Source of the DNA: Crenobacter intestini
GTDB lineage: Bacteria; Pseudomonadota; Gammaproteobacteria; Burkholderiales; Chromobacteriaceae
Reading direction: 5' to 3'
DNA: 64,000 bases
Assembly (NCBI RefSeq): GCF_004919095.1
Contig: NZ_STGJ01000011.1
Span: forward strand, 62,001-126,000
The notes under the pieces are model-generated. The model saw nothing but the letters and a program-made list of their open reading frames with translations. It was not told where the DNA came from and made no database searches. The position numbers and the translations under genes were made by a program. Below, piece by piece: positions 7,884 to 21,274 of this stretch. Every line of letters begins with the position of its first letter. Positions within the stretch are counted from its first letter, which is position 1.

Positions 7884-8876
7884 GTGAAGAAGACGCTGAT
7901 GATGGGGGCGGTGCTGGCCGCCATGGCAGGTGTTGCACAAGCCGAAGAGCTGGTCGTCTACGGCGCGCGTGGCGAGCAGCTGGTCAAGCCGCTGTTCGAC
8001 GCCTACCAGAAGGAAACCGGTGACAGCGTCCGCTACGTGATGGACAAGGAAGGCCCGCTGATGGAGCGGATGAAGGCCGAGGGCGCGAACTCGCCGGCCG
8101 ACATCCTGCTGACCGTCGACGCGGGCAACCTGTGGCAGGCCAGCCAGATGGGCCTCCTTAAGCCGTACAAGTCCAAGCTGATCGACGCCAACGTGCCGGC
8201 CCACCTGCGTGACCCGGCGCACAACTGGACCGGCCTGTCGATCCGCGCGCGTACCATCTTCTACAACACCCAGAAGGTCAAGCCGGCCGAGCTTGCCAGC
8301 TACGCCGACCTCGCGTCCCCGAAGTGGAAGGGCAAGCTGTGCCTGCGCACCTCGAAGAAGGTGTACAACCAGTCGCTGGTCGCGATGATGCTGGCCGAGC
8401 AGGGCAAGGTCGCCACCGAGAAGACCGTCAAGGGCTGGGTCGACAACCTGGCGACCGACGTCTTCCCGGACGACACCAAGCTGCTCGAGGCGATCGCCGC
8501 CGGCCAGTGCGACGTCGGTATCGCCAACACCTACTACTACGGCCGCCTGATGGAGAAGAAGCCGGACCTGCCGCTGGGTATCTTCTGGGCTGACCAGAAG
8601 GGCAAGGGCACCCACGTCAACATCTCCGGCGCCGGTCTTGCCCGCTACACCAAGAAGGAAGCCGCGGCGACCCGCCTGCTCGAGTGGCTGTCGTCGACCA
8701 AGGCGCAGAACCTGTTCGCCGACGTGAACATGGAATATCCGGTCAACCCCAAGGTGAAGCCGGACGCCAAGGTGGCCGCGTGGGGGCCGTTCAAGCAGAA
8801 CCTGATCAACGTCTCCAACGCCGGCAGCCGCCAGGCCGAGGCCGTGATGCTGATGGACCGTGCCGGTTACCGTTAA
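7884..8876 (+). CDS. fbpA: Ferric iron ABC transporter, periplasmic binding protein (FbpA/FutA type)
   Basis: A 330-residue periplasmic Fe3+-binding protein. A signal peptide ([20 protein letters not shown]) precedes the mature start [13 protein letters not shown]. The family's iron-ligating tyrosines are seen in NTYYYGRL near residue 220. The GTG at 7884 is chosen: GGGAG lies 7 bases upstream and the signal peptide begins there, whereas an upstream ATG would translate through the Fur site. The protein delivers ferric iron to the permease and ATPase encoded next. A strong hairpin with T5 follows the stop, so most transcripts probably end after this gene. Confidence 0.92.
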   Translation: MKKTLMMGAVLAAMAGVAQAEELVVYGARGEQLVKPLFDAYQKETGDSVRYVMDKEGPLMERMKAEGANSPADILLTVDAGNLWQASQMGLLKPYKSKLIDANVPAHLRDPAHNWTGLSIRARTIFYNTQKVKPAELASYADLASPKWKGKLCLRTSKKVYNQSLVAMMLAEQGKVATEKTVKGWVDNLATDVFPDDTKLLEAIAAGQCDVGIANTYYYGRLMEKKPDLPLGIFWADQKGKGTHVNISGAGLARYTKKEAAATRLLEWLSSTKAQNLFADVNMEYPVNPKVKPDAKVAAWGPFKQNLINVSNAGSRQAEAVMLMDRAGYR

Positions 8877-8888
8877 GCCGTGACGTGC

Positions 8889-8920
8889 CGGCGGCGGCCC
8901 GCGAGGCCGCCGTCGTTTTT
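8889..8920 (+). terminator. Intra-operon terminator between fbpA and fbpB
   Basis: An 11-bp GC-rich stem (8889-8899/8905-8915, one G-U pair) with loop CGCGA and five T residues. Its place between the binding-protein and permease genes suggests partial termination, which gives excess binding protein. A TATAAT at 8928-8933 could add a weak internal start. Confidence 0.8.
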
Positions 8921-8987
8921 ATGCGGGTATAATCGTCAGCCCTGATGATGCCCGGAACCCGGGCGCCGTTGCCGGCGCCTGCCCAAG

Positions 8988-10619
8988 ATGTCTGCTTTGC
9001 CTGTCTTGAAAACTGCCGCCGCCTGGCGCTGGCGCGTGCCGGTGCTCTTGCTCAGCCTGTGCACGTTGGTGCCGCTGGGCGTGCTGCTGCCTGCCTTGTT
9101 CAACCCGGACCCCGAGATCTGGGCGCACCTGATCGATTACCTGCTGCCGCAACTGCTCGCCAACACGGCGATCCTGCTCGTCGGCGTCGGCGCCGGCGTG
9201 CTCGCGATCGGCGTCACGCTCGCGTGGCTGGTCGCCGTGTACGAGTTTCCGGGGCGGCGCTTCTTCAACTGGGCGCTGATGCTGCCGCTGGCGATGCCCG
9301 CCTACGTGCTGGGTTTCTCGCAGCTTGGCCTGTTCGACTACACCGGGCCCGTGCAGACGCTCGCGCGCGCGCTGACCGGCTCGTCGGCGTGGGTGCCGTC
9401 GGTGCGTTCCAGCGGCGGCGTGGTGCTGGTGCTGTCGCTGGCGTTCTATCCTTACGTCTACCTGCTCGCGCGCGGCGCGTTCGCGACGCAGGGGCGGCGC
9501 GCGCTCGAGGTCGGCCAGTCGCTCGGCCTGTCGCGCGCCGAGGGCTTCTGGCGCGTCGCGCTGCCGATGGCGCGGCCGTGGATCATGGGCGGGCTGATGC
9601 TCGCGCTGATGGAGACGCTGGCCGACTTCGGCACCGTCGCCGTGTTCAACTTCGACGCTTTCACCTCGGCGATCTACAAGGCGTGGTTCAGCTTCTTCTC
9701 GCTGGACACCGCCAAGCAGCTCGCGTCGATGCTGGTGTTCATCGTATTCGTGCTGGTGGTGTTCGAGCAGCGCGCGCGCGGTCGGCGCGCGTACACCGCC
9801 AACGCGCGCGGCGGGCAGCAGCCGAGGATCGCGCTTGCCGGCGCGCAGGGGTGGGCGGCCGCGGCCTGGGCGACGCTGGTGCTGATGATGGCCTTCGTGC
9901 TGCCCTTCGGCCAGGTGCTGTGGTGGGCGTACCAGGGCTGGGCCGAGGAAGCGAACGCGGTGCTCGTCGACAACGCGCTGCGCTCGCTCATGCTCTCGGC
10001 GATGGCGGCGCTGCTGGTCGGCGCCGCCGCGCTGCTGCTCGCGTACGCGGTGCGCCGCGACGGCGGCGGCTTCAACCGGCTCATGTCGCGCGTCGCGACG
10101 CTCGGCTACGCGGTGCCCGGCACGGTGCTCGCGGTCGGCGTGTTCGTGCCGGTGGCGTGGCTCGACAACCAGCTGATCGCGCTTTTCGGCGCGTGGCTGC
10201 CCGAGGGCACCGGCTCGATCCTGAAGGGTTCGCTCGCGGTCCTGTTGCTCGCCTACGTCGCCCGCTTCATGGCGGTCGGTCACGCGCCGGTCGACGCCGC
10301 GATGCACAGGATCAGCCGCTCGCAGGAGGAGGCCGCGCGCAACCTGGGGCTGACCGGCGCGCGCCTCGTCGCCCGCCTGCACCTGCCGCTGCTTAAGGGT
10401 GGCCTGTTTACCGCCCTCCTGATGGTATTTGTCGACGTGATGAAGGAGATGCCGATCACGCTGATGACCCGCCCGTTCGGCTGGGACACGCTGGCGGTGC
10501 GCATCTTCACCCTGACCAGCGAAGGCGAGTGGGAGCGTGCCGCCTTGCCGGCCGTGCTGCTGGTGCTCTCCGGCCTGCTGCCGGTGATCCTGCTCTCGCG
10601 CGAGGAAAACAAAGGATGA
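8988..10619 (+). CDS. fbpB: Ferric iron ABC transporter permease (FbpB type)
   Basis: A 543-residue inner-membrane protein with two fused permease halves, about 12 helices. Each half carries an EAA-type loop contacting the ATPase: ALEVGQSLGLSRAEGFWRVA in the first, EEAARNLGLTGARLVARLHL in the second. This two-domain form is the normal length for FbpB/SfuB/AfuB. It moves Fe3+ from FbpA across the inner membrane. The stop overlaps the start of the ATPase gene (ATGA). No strong ribosome site precedes the ATG at 8988; GTG or later starts are less consistent with the first helix. Confidence 0.92.
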   Translation: MSALPVLKTAAAWRWRVPVLLLSLCTLVPLGVLLPALFNPDPEIWAHLIDYLLPQLLANTAILLVGVGAGVLAIGVTLAWLVAVYEFPGRRFFNWALMLPLAMPAYVLGFSQLGLFDYTGPVQTLARALTGSSAWVPSVRSSGGVVLVLSLAFYPYVYLLARGAFATQGRRALEVGQSLGLSRAEGFWRVALPMARPWIMGGLMLALMETLADFGTVAVFNFDAFTSAIYKAWFSFFSLDTAKQLASMLVFIVFVLVVFEQRARGRRAYTANARGGQQPRIALAGAQGWAAAAWATLVLMMAFVLPFGQVLWWAYQGWAEEANAVLVDNALRSLMLSAMAALLVGAAALLLAYAVRRDGGGFNRLMSRVATLGYAVPGTVLAVGVFVPVAWLDNQLIALFGAWLPEGTGSILKGSLAVLLLAYVARFMAVGHAPVDAAMHRISRSQEEAARNLGLTGARLVARLHLPLLKGGLFTALLMVFVDVMKEMPITLMTRPFGWDTLAVRIFTLTSEGEWERAALPAVLLVLSGLLPVILLSREENKG

Positions 10620-11665
10620 CGAAGGATCTGCTGGTTTTCGAGTCGGTCAGCCACGCCTACGGCGAGCAGCGCGTGATCGACGACATGCGTTTCACGCTGC
10701 AGGACGGCGAGATCGGCTGCCTGCTCGGCAGTTCGGGCTGCGGCAAGACGACGGTGCTGCGCTGTATCGCGGGTTTCGAGCCGGTCGCCTCGGGTGCCAT
10801 CCGGCTGGGCGGGCGGCTGCTCGCCGGCGACGGCGTCAGCGTGCCCGCACACGAGCGCGAGATCGGCATGGTGTTCCAGGACTACGCGCTGTTTCCGCAC
10901 CTGAATGTCGAGGATAACGTCGGCTTCGGCCTGTCCGCGCTGCCGCGCGCCGAGCGGCGCGCGCGGGTCGCGGCGATGCTGGACCTGGTCGGGCTGGGCG
11001 CCGAGGCGCGCCGCTACCCGCACGAACTCTCCGGCGGCCAGCAGCAGCGCGTCGCGCTCGCCCGCGCGCTCGCACCGAGGCCGCGCCTGTTGCTGCTGGA
11101 CGAGCCGTTCTCCAACCTCGACGTCGACCTGCGCGAGCGGCTCGGCCGCGAGGTGCGCGACATCCTCAAGCACGAAGGCGTCAGCGCGATCCTGGTCACC
11201 CACGACCAGCACGAGGCGTTCGCGGTCGCCGACAAGGTCGGCGTGATGCAGGGCGGACGCCTCCTGCAGTGGGCGACGCCGTACACGCTCTACCACGAGC
11301 CGGCGGAACGCTTTGTCGCCGACTTCATCGGGCAGGGGGTACTGGTGCCGGGCGGGGTGACCGCACCGCGCTGCCTGAGCATGGAACTGGGCGAATTCTG
11401 CGGCCTGTTGCCGCTGGGTTTTGCCACCGGCGACGACGTCGACGTGCTGTTGCGGCCGGACGACGTGGTGCACGACGACGCAAGCCCGGTGCAGGCGACC
11501 GTGGTCGCCCGCGTGTTCCGAGGCGCCGACTTCCTGTACACGCTCGCGCTGCCGTCTGGCCAGCGGGTGCTCTCGCAGGTGGCGAGCCACCACGACCACG
11601 CGCTGGGCGAGCCGATCGGCATCCGCCTGGAGCTCGACCACCTGATCGCGTTCAAGCGCCAATAA
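10616..11665 (+). CDS. fbpC: Ferric iron ABC transporter ATP-binding protein (FbpC type)
   Basis: A 349-residue ABC ATPase. The Walker A motif GSSGCGKTT, signature LSGGQQQRVALARAL, Walker B LLLLDEPFSNLD and switch histidine in VTHDQHEA are all present. After about residue 240 there is a C-terminal regulatory extension (VDVLLRPDDVVHDDA...), as in FbpC and MalK-like subunits. It energises the permease encoded just upstream, whose stop overlaps this start by four bases; AAAGG lies right before the ATG. A strong terminator closes the operon. Confidence 0.92.
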   Translation: MTKDLLVFESVSHAYGEQRVIDDMRFTLQDGEIGCLLGSSGCGKTTVLRCIAGFEPVASGAIRLGGRLLAGDGVSVPAHEREIGMVFQDYALFPHLNVEDNVGFGLSALPRAERRARVAAMLDLVGLGAEARRYPHELSGGQQQRVALARALAPRPRLLLLDEPFSNLDVDLRERLGREVRDILKHEGVSAILVTHDQHEAFAVADKVGVMQGGRLLQWATPYTLYHEPAERFVADFIGQGVLVPGGVTAPRCLSMELGEFCGLLPLGFATGDDVDVLLRPDDVVHDDASPVQATVVARVFRGADFLYTLALPSGQRVLSQVASHHDHALGEPIGIRLELDHLIAFKRQ

Positions 11666-11693
11666 AAGAAGCCCCGCATTGCGGGGCTTCTTT
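11665..11693 (+). terminator. Rho-independent terminator of the iron operon
   Basis: Perfect 13-bp arms AAAGAAGCCCCGC/GCGGGGCTTCTTT with loop ATT. It begins at the last base of the fbpC stop codon. Confidence 0.9.
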
Positions 11694-11706
11694 GATGGTG
11701 CAAGGC

Positions 11707-11846
11707 TTAGAGCGTGTTCACGCTCTCGCGAGCGAGACAAGGCGAAAACGGCTGAGAAAGCGGAATGTACAGGTGGTACATGAGCATTTCGAAGCCGATT
11801 TCAACGCCGTATCGTCGATGCGCAGCAGATCGTGAACAGGTTCTTA
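11707..11846. repeat. MITE-like intergenic repeat (~140 bp) with terminal inverted repeats
   Basis: The left end (from TTAGAGCGTGTTCACGCTCT) matches the reverse complement of the right end (TAAGAACCTGTTCACGATCT) at about 16 of 20 positions. Inside are a short hairpin (ATGTAC...GTACAT near 11766-11780) and GGCGAAAACGGCTGAGAAAG. No open frame of interest is present. From memory, similar GTTCACG-ended elements with an internal 'cggctgagaaagcgga' occur between genes in other betaproteobacteria. The right end supplies the TAA stop of the neighbouring pbpG-type gene. Length and structure fit a non-autonomous element or small structured repeat. Confidence 0.65.
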
Positions 11847-12704
11847 GCCGGCCAGCCAGTGGCCCGGCTGTGCCTCGAGCCAGGTCTTGATGGTGCGCGC
11901 GTCGTTGGTGCGCGCGCTGGGCGCGTTGGCGTCGAGCAGCACGATCACCAGCGGCTGGCCGCCGACGGTCGCCTGCATCACCACGCAGCGGCCGGCTTCC
12001 TGGATGTAGCCGGTCTTGGACAGGCCGATATTCCACTCGCCTTCGCGCACCAGCGCGTTGCTGTTGCGGTAGTGCAGCGCGCGGCCGCCCCGGCCGTACA
12101 CGTCGTGCTCGGTCGAGGTGCTGTACTGGCGGATCAGCGGGTAGCCGTACGCCGCGCGCACCATGCGCGAGAGGTCCTGCGCGGTCGAGCTGTTGCGCAT
12201 GTCGAGCCCGGTCGGGTCGTAGAACACCGTGTCGCGCATGCCCAGCGCCCTGGCCTTGGCGTTCATGCGCGCGACGAAGGCCTGCGTGCCGCCCGGGTAG
12301 TAGCGGGACAACACATGCGAGGCGCGGTTTTCCGAGGACATCAGCGCGAGCAGCAGCATCTCGCGGCGGGTCAGCGAGGTGCCGACGGCCAGCCGCGAGC
12401 TGGTGTTCTTCAAGCGGTCGATCTCGGCGTCGGAAATGGTCAGCGTTTCGTCCATCGGCAGGCCGGCGTCCAGCATCACCATCGCCGTCATCAGCTTGGT
12501 GATCGACGCGATCGGCACGCGCGCGGTCGCGTTTTTCTGGTACAGGGTGTCGCCGGTGCTCGTGTTGACGACCAGCACCGAGTTGGAACTGAGGTGCGGC
12601 GCGCTCTGCTGGAACGCGGCAAGATGATAAACTGGCTGTGCTGCCTGGGCGAGCGGGGAGAGGGCGAACACGCCAGCCGCGAGGGCGGAGATGAGTTTCA
12701 GCAT
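11844..12704 (-). CDS. pbpG: D-alanyl-D-alanine endopeptidase, PbpG/PBP7 type
   Basis: A 286-residue periplasmic serine peptidase of the S11 family. The signal peptide MLKLISALAAGVFALSPLAQA is followed by the penicillin-binding catalytic motifs: SITK (active-site Ser and Lys), SEN (SxN) and KTG in LSKTGYIQEAG. It cleaves D-Ala-meso-DAP crosslinks in peptidoglycan. The ATG at 12704 begins a good signal peptide; one five codons upstream is also possible. The coding end runs into the MITE-like repeat, whose terminal repeat provides the TAA. The gene is divergent from uvrB. Confidence 0.88.
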   Translation of the reverse strand: MLKLISALAAGVFALSPLAQAAQPVYHLAAFQQSAPHLSSNSVLVVNTSTGDTLYQKNATARVPIASITKLMTAMVMLDAGLPMDETLTISDAEIDRLKNTSSRLAVGTSLTRREMLLLALMSSENRASHVLSRYYPGGTQAFVARMNAKARALGMRDTVFYDPTGLDMRNSSTAQDLSRMVRAAYGYPLIRQYSTSTEHDVYGRGGRALHYRNSNALVREGEWNIGLSKTGYIQEAGRCVVMQATVGGQPLVIVLLDANAPSARTNDARTIKTWLEAQPGHWLAG

Positions 12705-12823
12705 CCCGTGGGACTCCATGTGACGGGTTGTCGATTGCGTATGTGCGCGATTTTAAGCGTAAAACCCGTTGCTGCGCAGCCGTTTTATAGGTCGGCTGCG
12801 ACAGACTTTCGCCGGAGACGAAA

Positions 12824-14842
<2,019 letters not shown>

Positions 14843-14847
14843 CGACG

Positions 14848-17335
<2,488 letters not shown>

Positions 17336-17350
17336 TTAAGGAGTCAGGGC

Positions 17351-17671
17351 ATGTCGGCGCAGGGAATCAACCAGTTGCTCGGCGAGATGCGCGCAATGCA
17401 GGCGCTGGCGGCGGGCAAGAGCACTGCCGCTCCCCAGACCGCTCCCGCAGTCGAGTTCGGCGACGTGCTGAAGGCGACGCTCGAGCAGGTCAATAGCGTG
17501 CAGCAGGCGTCGCAGGACTTGCAGAAGCGTTTCGAGCTGGGCGACGAGTCGGTCAACGTGCAGGACGTCATGGTGTCGATGCAGAAGGCCAGCCTGAGCT
17601 TCCAGACGATGACGCAGGCGCGCAACAAGCTGGTATCCGCTTACCAGGAAATTATGAACACCCAGGTCTGA
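17351..17671 (+). CDS. fliE: Flagellar hook-basal body protein FliE
   Basis: A 106-residue exported rod-base protein linking the MS ring to the proximal rod. The C-terminal family signature is seen in SVNVQDVMVSMQKASLSFQTMTQARNKLVSAYQEIMNTQV (read in parts). It has the typical FliE length. AAGGAG precedes the ATG. It starts 15 bases after flrC and heads the fliEFGHIJ run. Confidence 0.95.
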   Translation: MSAQGINQLLGEMRAMQALAAGKSTAAPQTAPAVEFGDVLKATLEQVNSVQQASQDLQKRFELGDESVNVQDVMVSMQKASLSFQTMTQARNKLVSAYQEIMNTQV

Positions 17672-17720
17672 TGTCGTCGGCGTTCCGATGGCTGGGGACA
17701 TCGGATGAAACTTCTCCCAT

Positions 17721-19442
17721 ATGGCTGAATTGGTCGACAACACGACGCCGGCCTGGAAAGGCCGGGTAGCCGAGGCGGCAAACCGCTTCAAGGCGCTGCC
17801 CAACAACAAGAAGCTGCTCTTCTTCGCCGCGCTCGCCGCGGTGTTTTCGCTGGTCGTCGCGCTGGTGCTGTTCAACCGCGCGCCGGACGAGCGCGTGCTG
17901 TTCTCCAACCTGTCCGACGGCGACGGCGGCCAGATCACCGCCGCGCTGCAGCAGATGAACGTGCCGTACAAGCTGGGCGAGGGCGGCGTGATCTCGGTGC
18001 CGGCCGACCGCCTGTACGACGTGCGCCTCAAGCTTGCCGCACAGGGCCTGCCCAAGGCCGGCGGTACCGGCTTCGAGCTGATGGACGGCCAGAAATTCGG
18101 CATCAGCCAGTTCTCCGAGCAGGTCAACTACCAGCGAGCGGTCGAGGGCGAGCTCTCGCGCACCATCGAATCAGTGTCCGCCGTCCGGCAGGCGCGCGTC
18201 CATCTGGCGATCCCCAAGCAAAGCGTGTTCGTGCGCGAGCGCGAGCTGCCGACCGCGTCGGTGATGCTGACGCTGCATCCCGGGCGGGTGATGGACGCCG
18301 CGCAAACCGCGGGCATCATGCACCTGGTCTCCAGTTCGGTGCCCAACCTGCCGCTGAAGAACGTCTCCATCGTCGACCAGGACGGCAACCTGATCTCAGG
18401 CGCGACCGAGCTTGAAAACGGCTCGGGTCTCGACCGCCGCCAGCTGGGGCTGGTGCGCCAGATCGAGAAGGATTACGCGCAGCGCGTCGAGTCCATCCTC
18501 GAACCCATCTTCGGCAAGGGCAACGCGCACGCGCAGGTGACCGCACAGGTCGACTTCTCCGAACTCGAGCAGACCTCCGAGACCTACCGCCCGAATTCGT
18601 CGCCCAACCCGTCGGCGACGCGCAGCCAGCAGATCATGGAAAGCCTGGGCAATGGCGCGCCCACGCCGTCCGGTGTGCCCGGCGCGCTCTCCAACCAGCC
18701 GCCGTCGGCGGCGTCGGCGCCGCTGACGCTGCCACCGGGCGCTGCGCCCGGCACTGTCACCCTGTCGGGACAGCCCTTGACGCCCACTGGCGCGACACGC
18801 CGCGAGATTACTACCAATTACGAAGTCGACAAGACCATCCAGCACCTGCGCCAGCCCAAGGGGCAGGTCAAGCGGCTGTCGGCCGCAGTGGTCGTCAATT
18901 TCAAGCTGGTGCCGGACAAGGACGGCGCGCTTAAGCCGACCGCGCTGACCGCGCGCGAGATCGAGCAGGTCAACGCGCTGGTGCGCGAGGCGATCGGCTA
19001 CAACGCCGACCGCGGCGATTCGGTCAACGTCGTCAACGCCGCATTCGCCGACGCGGTGCTGCCGCCGACGCTGCAGGACAAGGTCGTCGGTTACGTCAGC
19101 GACAACGGCGGCGAACTGTTCAAGTACGCGCTGCTGGCCATCGCGCTGGCCTACCTGCTGCTGGGTGTGGTGCGGCCCATCGTGCGCGACATCGTGCGCC
19201 CGCCGGTGCCGCCCGTGCCCGAGCGGGGTAGTGCCGAGGCGGCGGTCGTCGGCGGCGGCAAGCTGCTGGCGGTCGCCGGCGACGACGAGGACGGGGAGGG
19301 CCGTCCGGCTGGTGCCGAGCTCTCGCCGCAGGAGAAGCAGCGTCTCGACTACGACGCCGCCTTGCTGGCTGCGCGTGAACTGGTGAAGACCGACCCGCGA
19401 ATGGCGGCGCAGATCATCAAGGAGTGGATTGCCGATGAGTGA
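17721..19442 (+). CDS. fliF: Flagellar MS-ring protein FliF
   Basis: A 573-residue inner-membrane protein forming the MS ring that anchors rotor and export apparatus. Membrane segment 1 is near residues 32-52 (LLFFAALAAVFSLVVALVLF). The large periplasmic ring-building domain follows, with a Pro/Ser/Ala-rich linker at about 295-355. Membrane segment 2 is near 465-485, and the cytosolic tail (RMAAQIIKEWI) binds FliG. Length is close to that of other FliF proteins. Its last codons overlap the fliG start by eight bases. Confidence 0.96.
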   Translation: MAELVDNTTPAWKGRVAEAANRFKALPNNKKLLFFAALAAVFSLVVALVLFNRAPDERVLFSNLSDGDGGQITAALQQMNVPYKLGEGGVISVPADRLYDVRLKLAAQGLPKAGGTGFELMDGQKFGISQFSEQVNYQRAVEGELSRTIESVSAVRQARVHLAIPKQSVFVRERELPTASVMLTLHPGRVMDAAQTAGIMHLVSSSVPNLPLKNVSIVDQDGNLISGATELENGSGLDRRQLGLVRQIEKDYAQRVESILEPIFGKGNAHAQVTAQVDFSELEQTSETYRPNSSPNPSATRSQQIMESLGNGAPTPSGVPGALSNQPPSAASAPLTLPPGAAPGTVTLSGQPLTPTGATRREITTNYEVDKTIQHLRQPKGQVKRLSAAVVVNFKLVPDKDGALKPTALTAREIEQVNALVREAIGYNADRGDSVNVVNAAFADAVLPPTLQDKVVGYVSDNGGELFKYALLAIALAYLLLGVVRPIVRDIVRPPVPPVPERGSAEAAVVGGGKLLAVAGDDEDGEGRPAGAELSPQEKQRLDYDAALLAARELVKTDPRMAAQIIKEWIADE

Positions 19443-20433
19443 AGCAGGCATCCGCCGTAGTGCCGTGCTGTTGTTCGGCCTCGGCCAGAACGAGGCGATC
19501 GAGGTGTTCAAGTACCTCGGTCCCAAGGAAGTGCAGAAGCTGAGCCTGGCGATGGCGCAGGTCAACAACGTCAGCCACGGCGAAATCCAGGACGTGGTTG
19601 GCAAGTTCCGCGAGGAGTGCGCGGCGCGCGCGAGCATCGGCGCGACCGACGAATACCTGCGCAACGTGCTGATCGAGGCGCTGGGGCCGGACAAGGCCGC
19701 CAACCTGCTCGACAAGATCACCCAGGGCAACGACCACAGCGGCATCGAGAGCCTCAAGTGGATGGACGCGAGCTCGGCCGCCGACCTGATCCGCAACGAG
19801 CACCCGCAGATCATCGCGACCATCCTCGTCCACCTCGAGCCGGACCAATCGAGCGGCATCCTCGCCAACTTCCCCGAGCGCCTGCGCAACGAGGTGCTGA
19901 TCCGTACCGCGACGCTGGAAGGCGTGCAGCCGCAGGCGCTGCGTGAACTGAACGAGGTGCTCACCCAGCTCTTGTCTGGCTCCGACCGCATCAAGAAGAG
20001 CGCGGCGGGAGGGGTCGGCCTCACCGCGGACATCCTCAACTTCCTGGGCTCCAACGTCGAGGCGTCCGCGCTGGGCTATATCCGCGAGTACGATCCTGAG
20101 CTCGCGCAGCGTATCCAGGACAAGATGTTCGTGTTCGAGAACATGCTCGACATCGACGACCGCGCGATCCAGACCATCCTGCGCGAGGTGCAGTCCGACT
20201 CGCTGGTCATCGCGCTCAAGGGAACCAGCCCCGAGATGCGCGAGAAGATCTTCCGGAACATGTCGCAGCGCGCCGCCGAGATGCTGCGCGACGACCTGGA
20301 GGCGAAGGGGCCGGTCAAGCTCTCCGAAGTCGAGGCCGAGCAGAAGGAAATCCTGAAGGTCGTGCGCAAGCTGGCCGACGAAGGCCAGATCGTGCTGGCG
20401 AGCAAGGGCGGGGACGAGGGCCTTGTCGAGTAA
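19435..20433 (+). CDS. fliG: Flagellar motor switch protein FliG
   Basis: A 332-residue C-ring protein that couples stator torque to the rotor. The N-terminal domain binds FliF, the middle domain contains the family's ANLLDKITQG and EHPQIIATIL-type segments, and the C-terminal torque helix region has charged residues around DIDDRAIQTILREV. The ATG at 19435 is preferred to a TTG two codons earlier because GGAG lies 10 bases upstream. The start overlaps the end of fliF, and the end overlaps fliH. Confidence 0.96.
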   Translation: MSEAGIRRSAVLLFGLGQNEAIEVFKYLGPKEVQKLSLAMAQVNNVSHGEIQDVVGKFREECAARASIGATDEYLRNVLIEALGPDKAANLLDKITQGNDHSGIESLKWMDASSAADLIRNEHPQIIATILVHLEPDQSSGILANFPERLRNEVLIRTATLEGVQPQALRELNEVLTQLLSGSDRIKKSAAGGVGLTADILNFLGSNVEASALGYIREYDPELAQRIQDKMFVFENMLDIDDRAIQTILREVQSDSLVIALKGTSPEMREKIFRNMSQRAAEMLRDDLEAKGPVKLSEVEAEQKEILKVVRKLADEGQIVLASKGGDEGLVE

Positions 20434-21274
20434 TCCGATCATCGGCGCCGACGAACTCGGTGCCTGGCAGCGCTGGACCATGGGCGAGCTGGGCGGCGCC
20501 GGCCGCGGCAAGGCGGTGCAGGGTGCGCCGCAGGACGCGCGTGCCTTGCTGTCCGGAGTATCCGCCGAGGCGCTGGTGCGCGCGCTGGACGGGGCGGCTG
20601 CCGCCGTCGCCGTTCCGGATGCGCCGCAAGCTCCTGTCGAAACGCCCGAGCCGGTGCTGGCCGAGGCGGCGCCTGCTGTCGGCTACCCGACCGCCGCCGA
20701 GCTCGAGGCGATCCACCAGGAGGCGTGGCAGGCCGGTTTCGAGGCGGGGCACGGCGAGGGGGCTGCTGCCGGCCGCGCCGAGGGGGAACAGCAGGGGCTG
20801 GAGCAGGGGCTGGCGGAAGGACAGCGCCAGGCCGAGGCGCAGGCCGCGGAACGCTTCGCTGCGATGTGGGCACCGCTGCAGGCGACCCTCGACGACTGGT
20901 CGGACGGTCTGGCCGCCTTGCAGGGCACGCTCGCGCCGCAACTGGCCGCGCTCGCGCTCGAGATCGGGCAGCGGCTCGCCGGCGAGCAGTTGCAGGCCGA
21001 CCCGCAGGCACTTGGCCGGCTGGTCGACGAGGCGCTCGCGCCGCTTTCTTCCGAACTGGCCCGCCTGACCGTGCGCGTGCATCCGGACGACGCCGCCCAT
21101 CTGGAGTCCTTCCTGTCGCAGAACTACCCGCAACTGGCGGTGCGCTGGCAGGGCGACGCGTCGCTCGCGCGCGGCGGCTGCGTGATCGACGCGCCGGTGG
21201 TCAGGCTGGACCTCTCGCTGGAGACCCGCACCGCCCAGTTGCGCGAGGCGCTGGGGCTGGACATTCATGGCTGA
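20423..21274 (+). CDS. fliH: Flagellar export apparatus stator protein FliH (TTG start)
   Basis: A 283-residue cytosolic regulator of the export ATPase FliI. The N-terminal segment ([16 protein letters not shown]) resembles the family's conserved start. A Gly/Ala/Glu-rich repetitive middle follows ([17 protein letters not shown]...[10 protein letters not shown]), the GxxxG-like region typical of FliH, then a C-terminal domain with [17 protein letters not shown]. The TTG at 20423 overlaps fliG by 11 bases and has GAGG upstream; the next in-frame ATG (20480) would remove the conserved N-terminal segment. Translational coupling to fliG is likely. Confidence 0.88.
   Translation: MSSNPIIGADELGAWQRWTMGELGGAGRGKAVQGAPQDARALLSGVSAEALVRALDGAAAAVAVPDAPQAPVETPEPVLAEAAPAVGYPTAAELEAIHQEAWQAGFEAGHGEGAAAGRAEGEQQGLEQGLAEGQRQAEAQAAERFAAMWAPLQATLDDWSDGLAALQGTLAPQLAALALEIGQRLAGEQLQADPQALGRLVDEALAPLSSELARLTVRVHPDDAAHLESFLSQNYPQLAVRWQGDASLARGGCVIDAPVVRLDLSLETRTAQLREALGLDIHG

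Noticed and set aside
12705-12823. LexA box in front of uvrB
   Set aside because: CTGCGCAG and CTGCGACAG occur but not the spaced CTGT-N8-ACAG operator.
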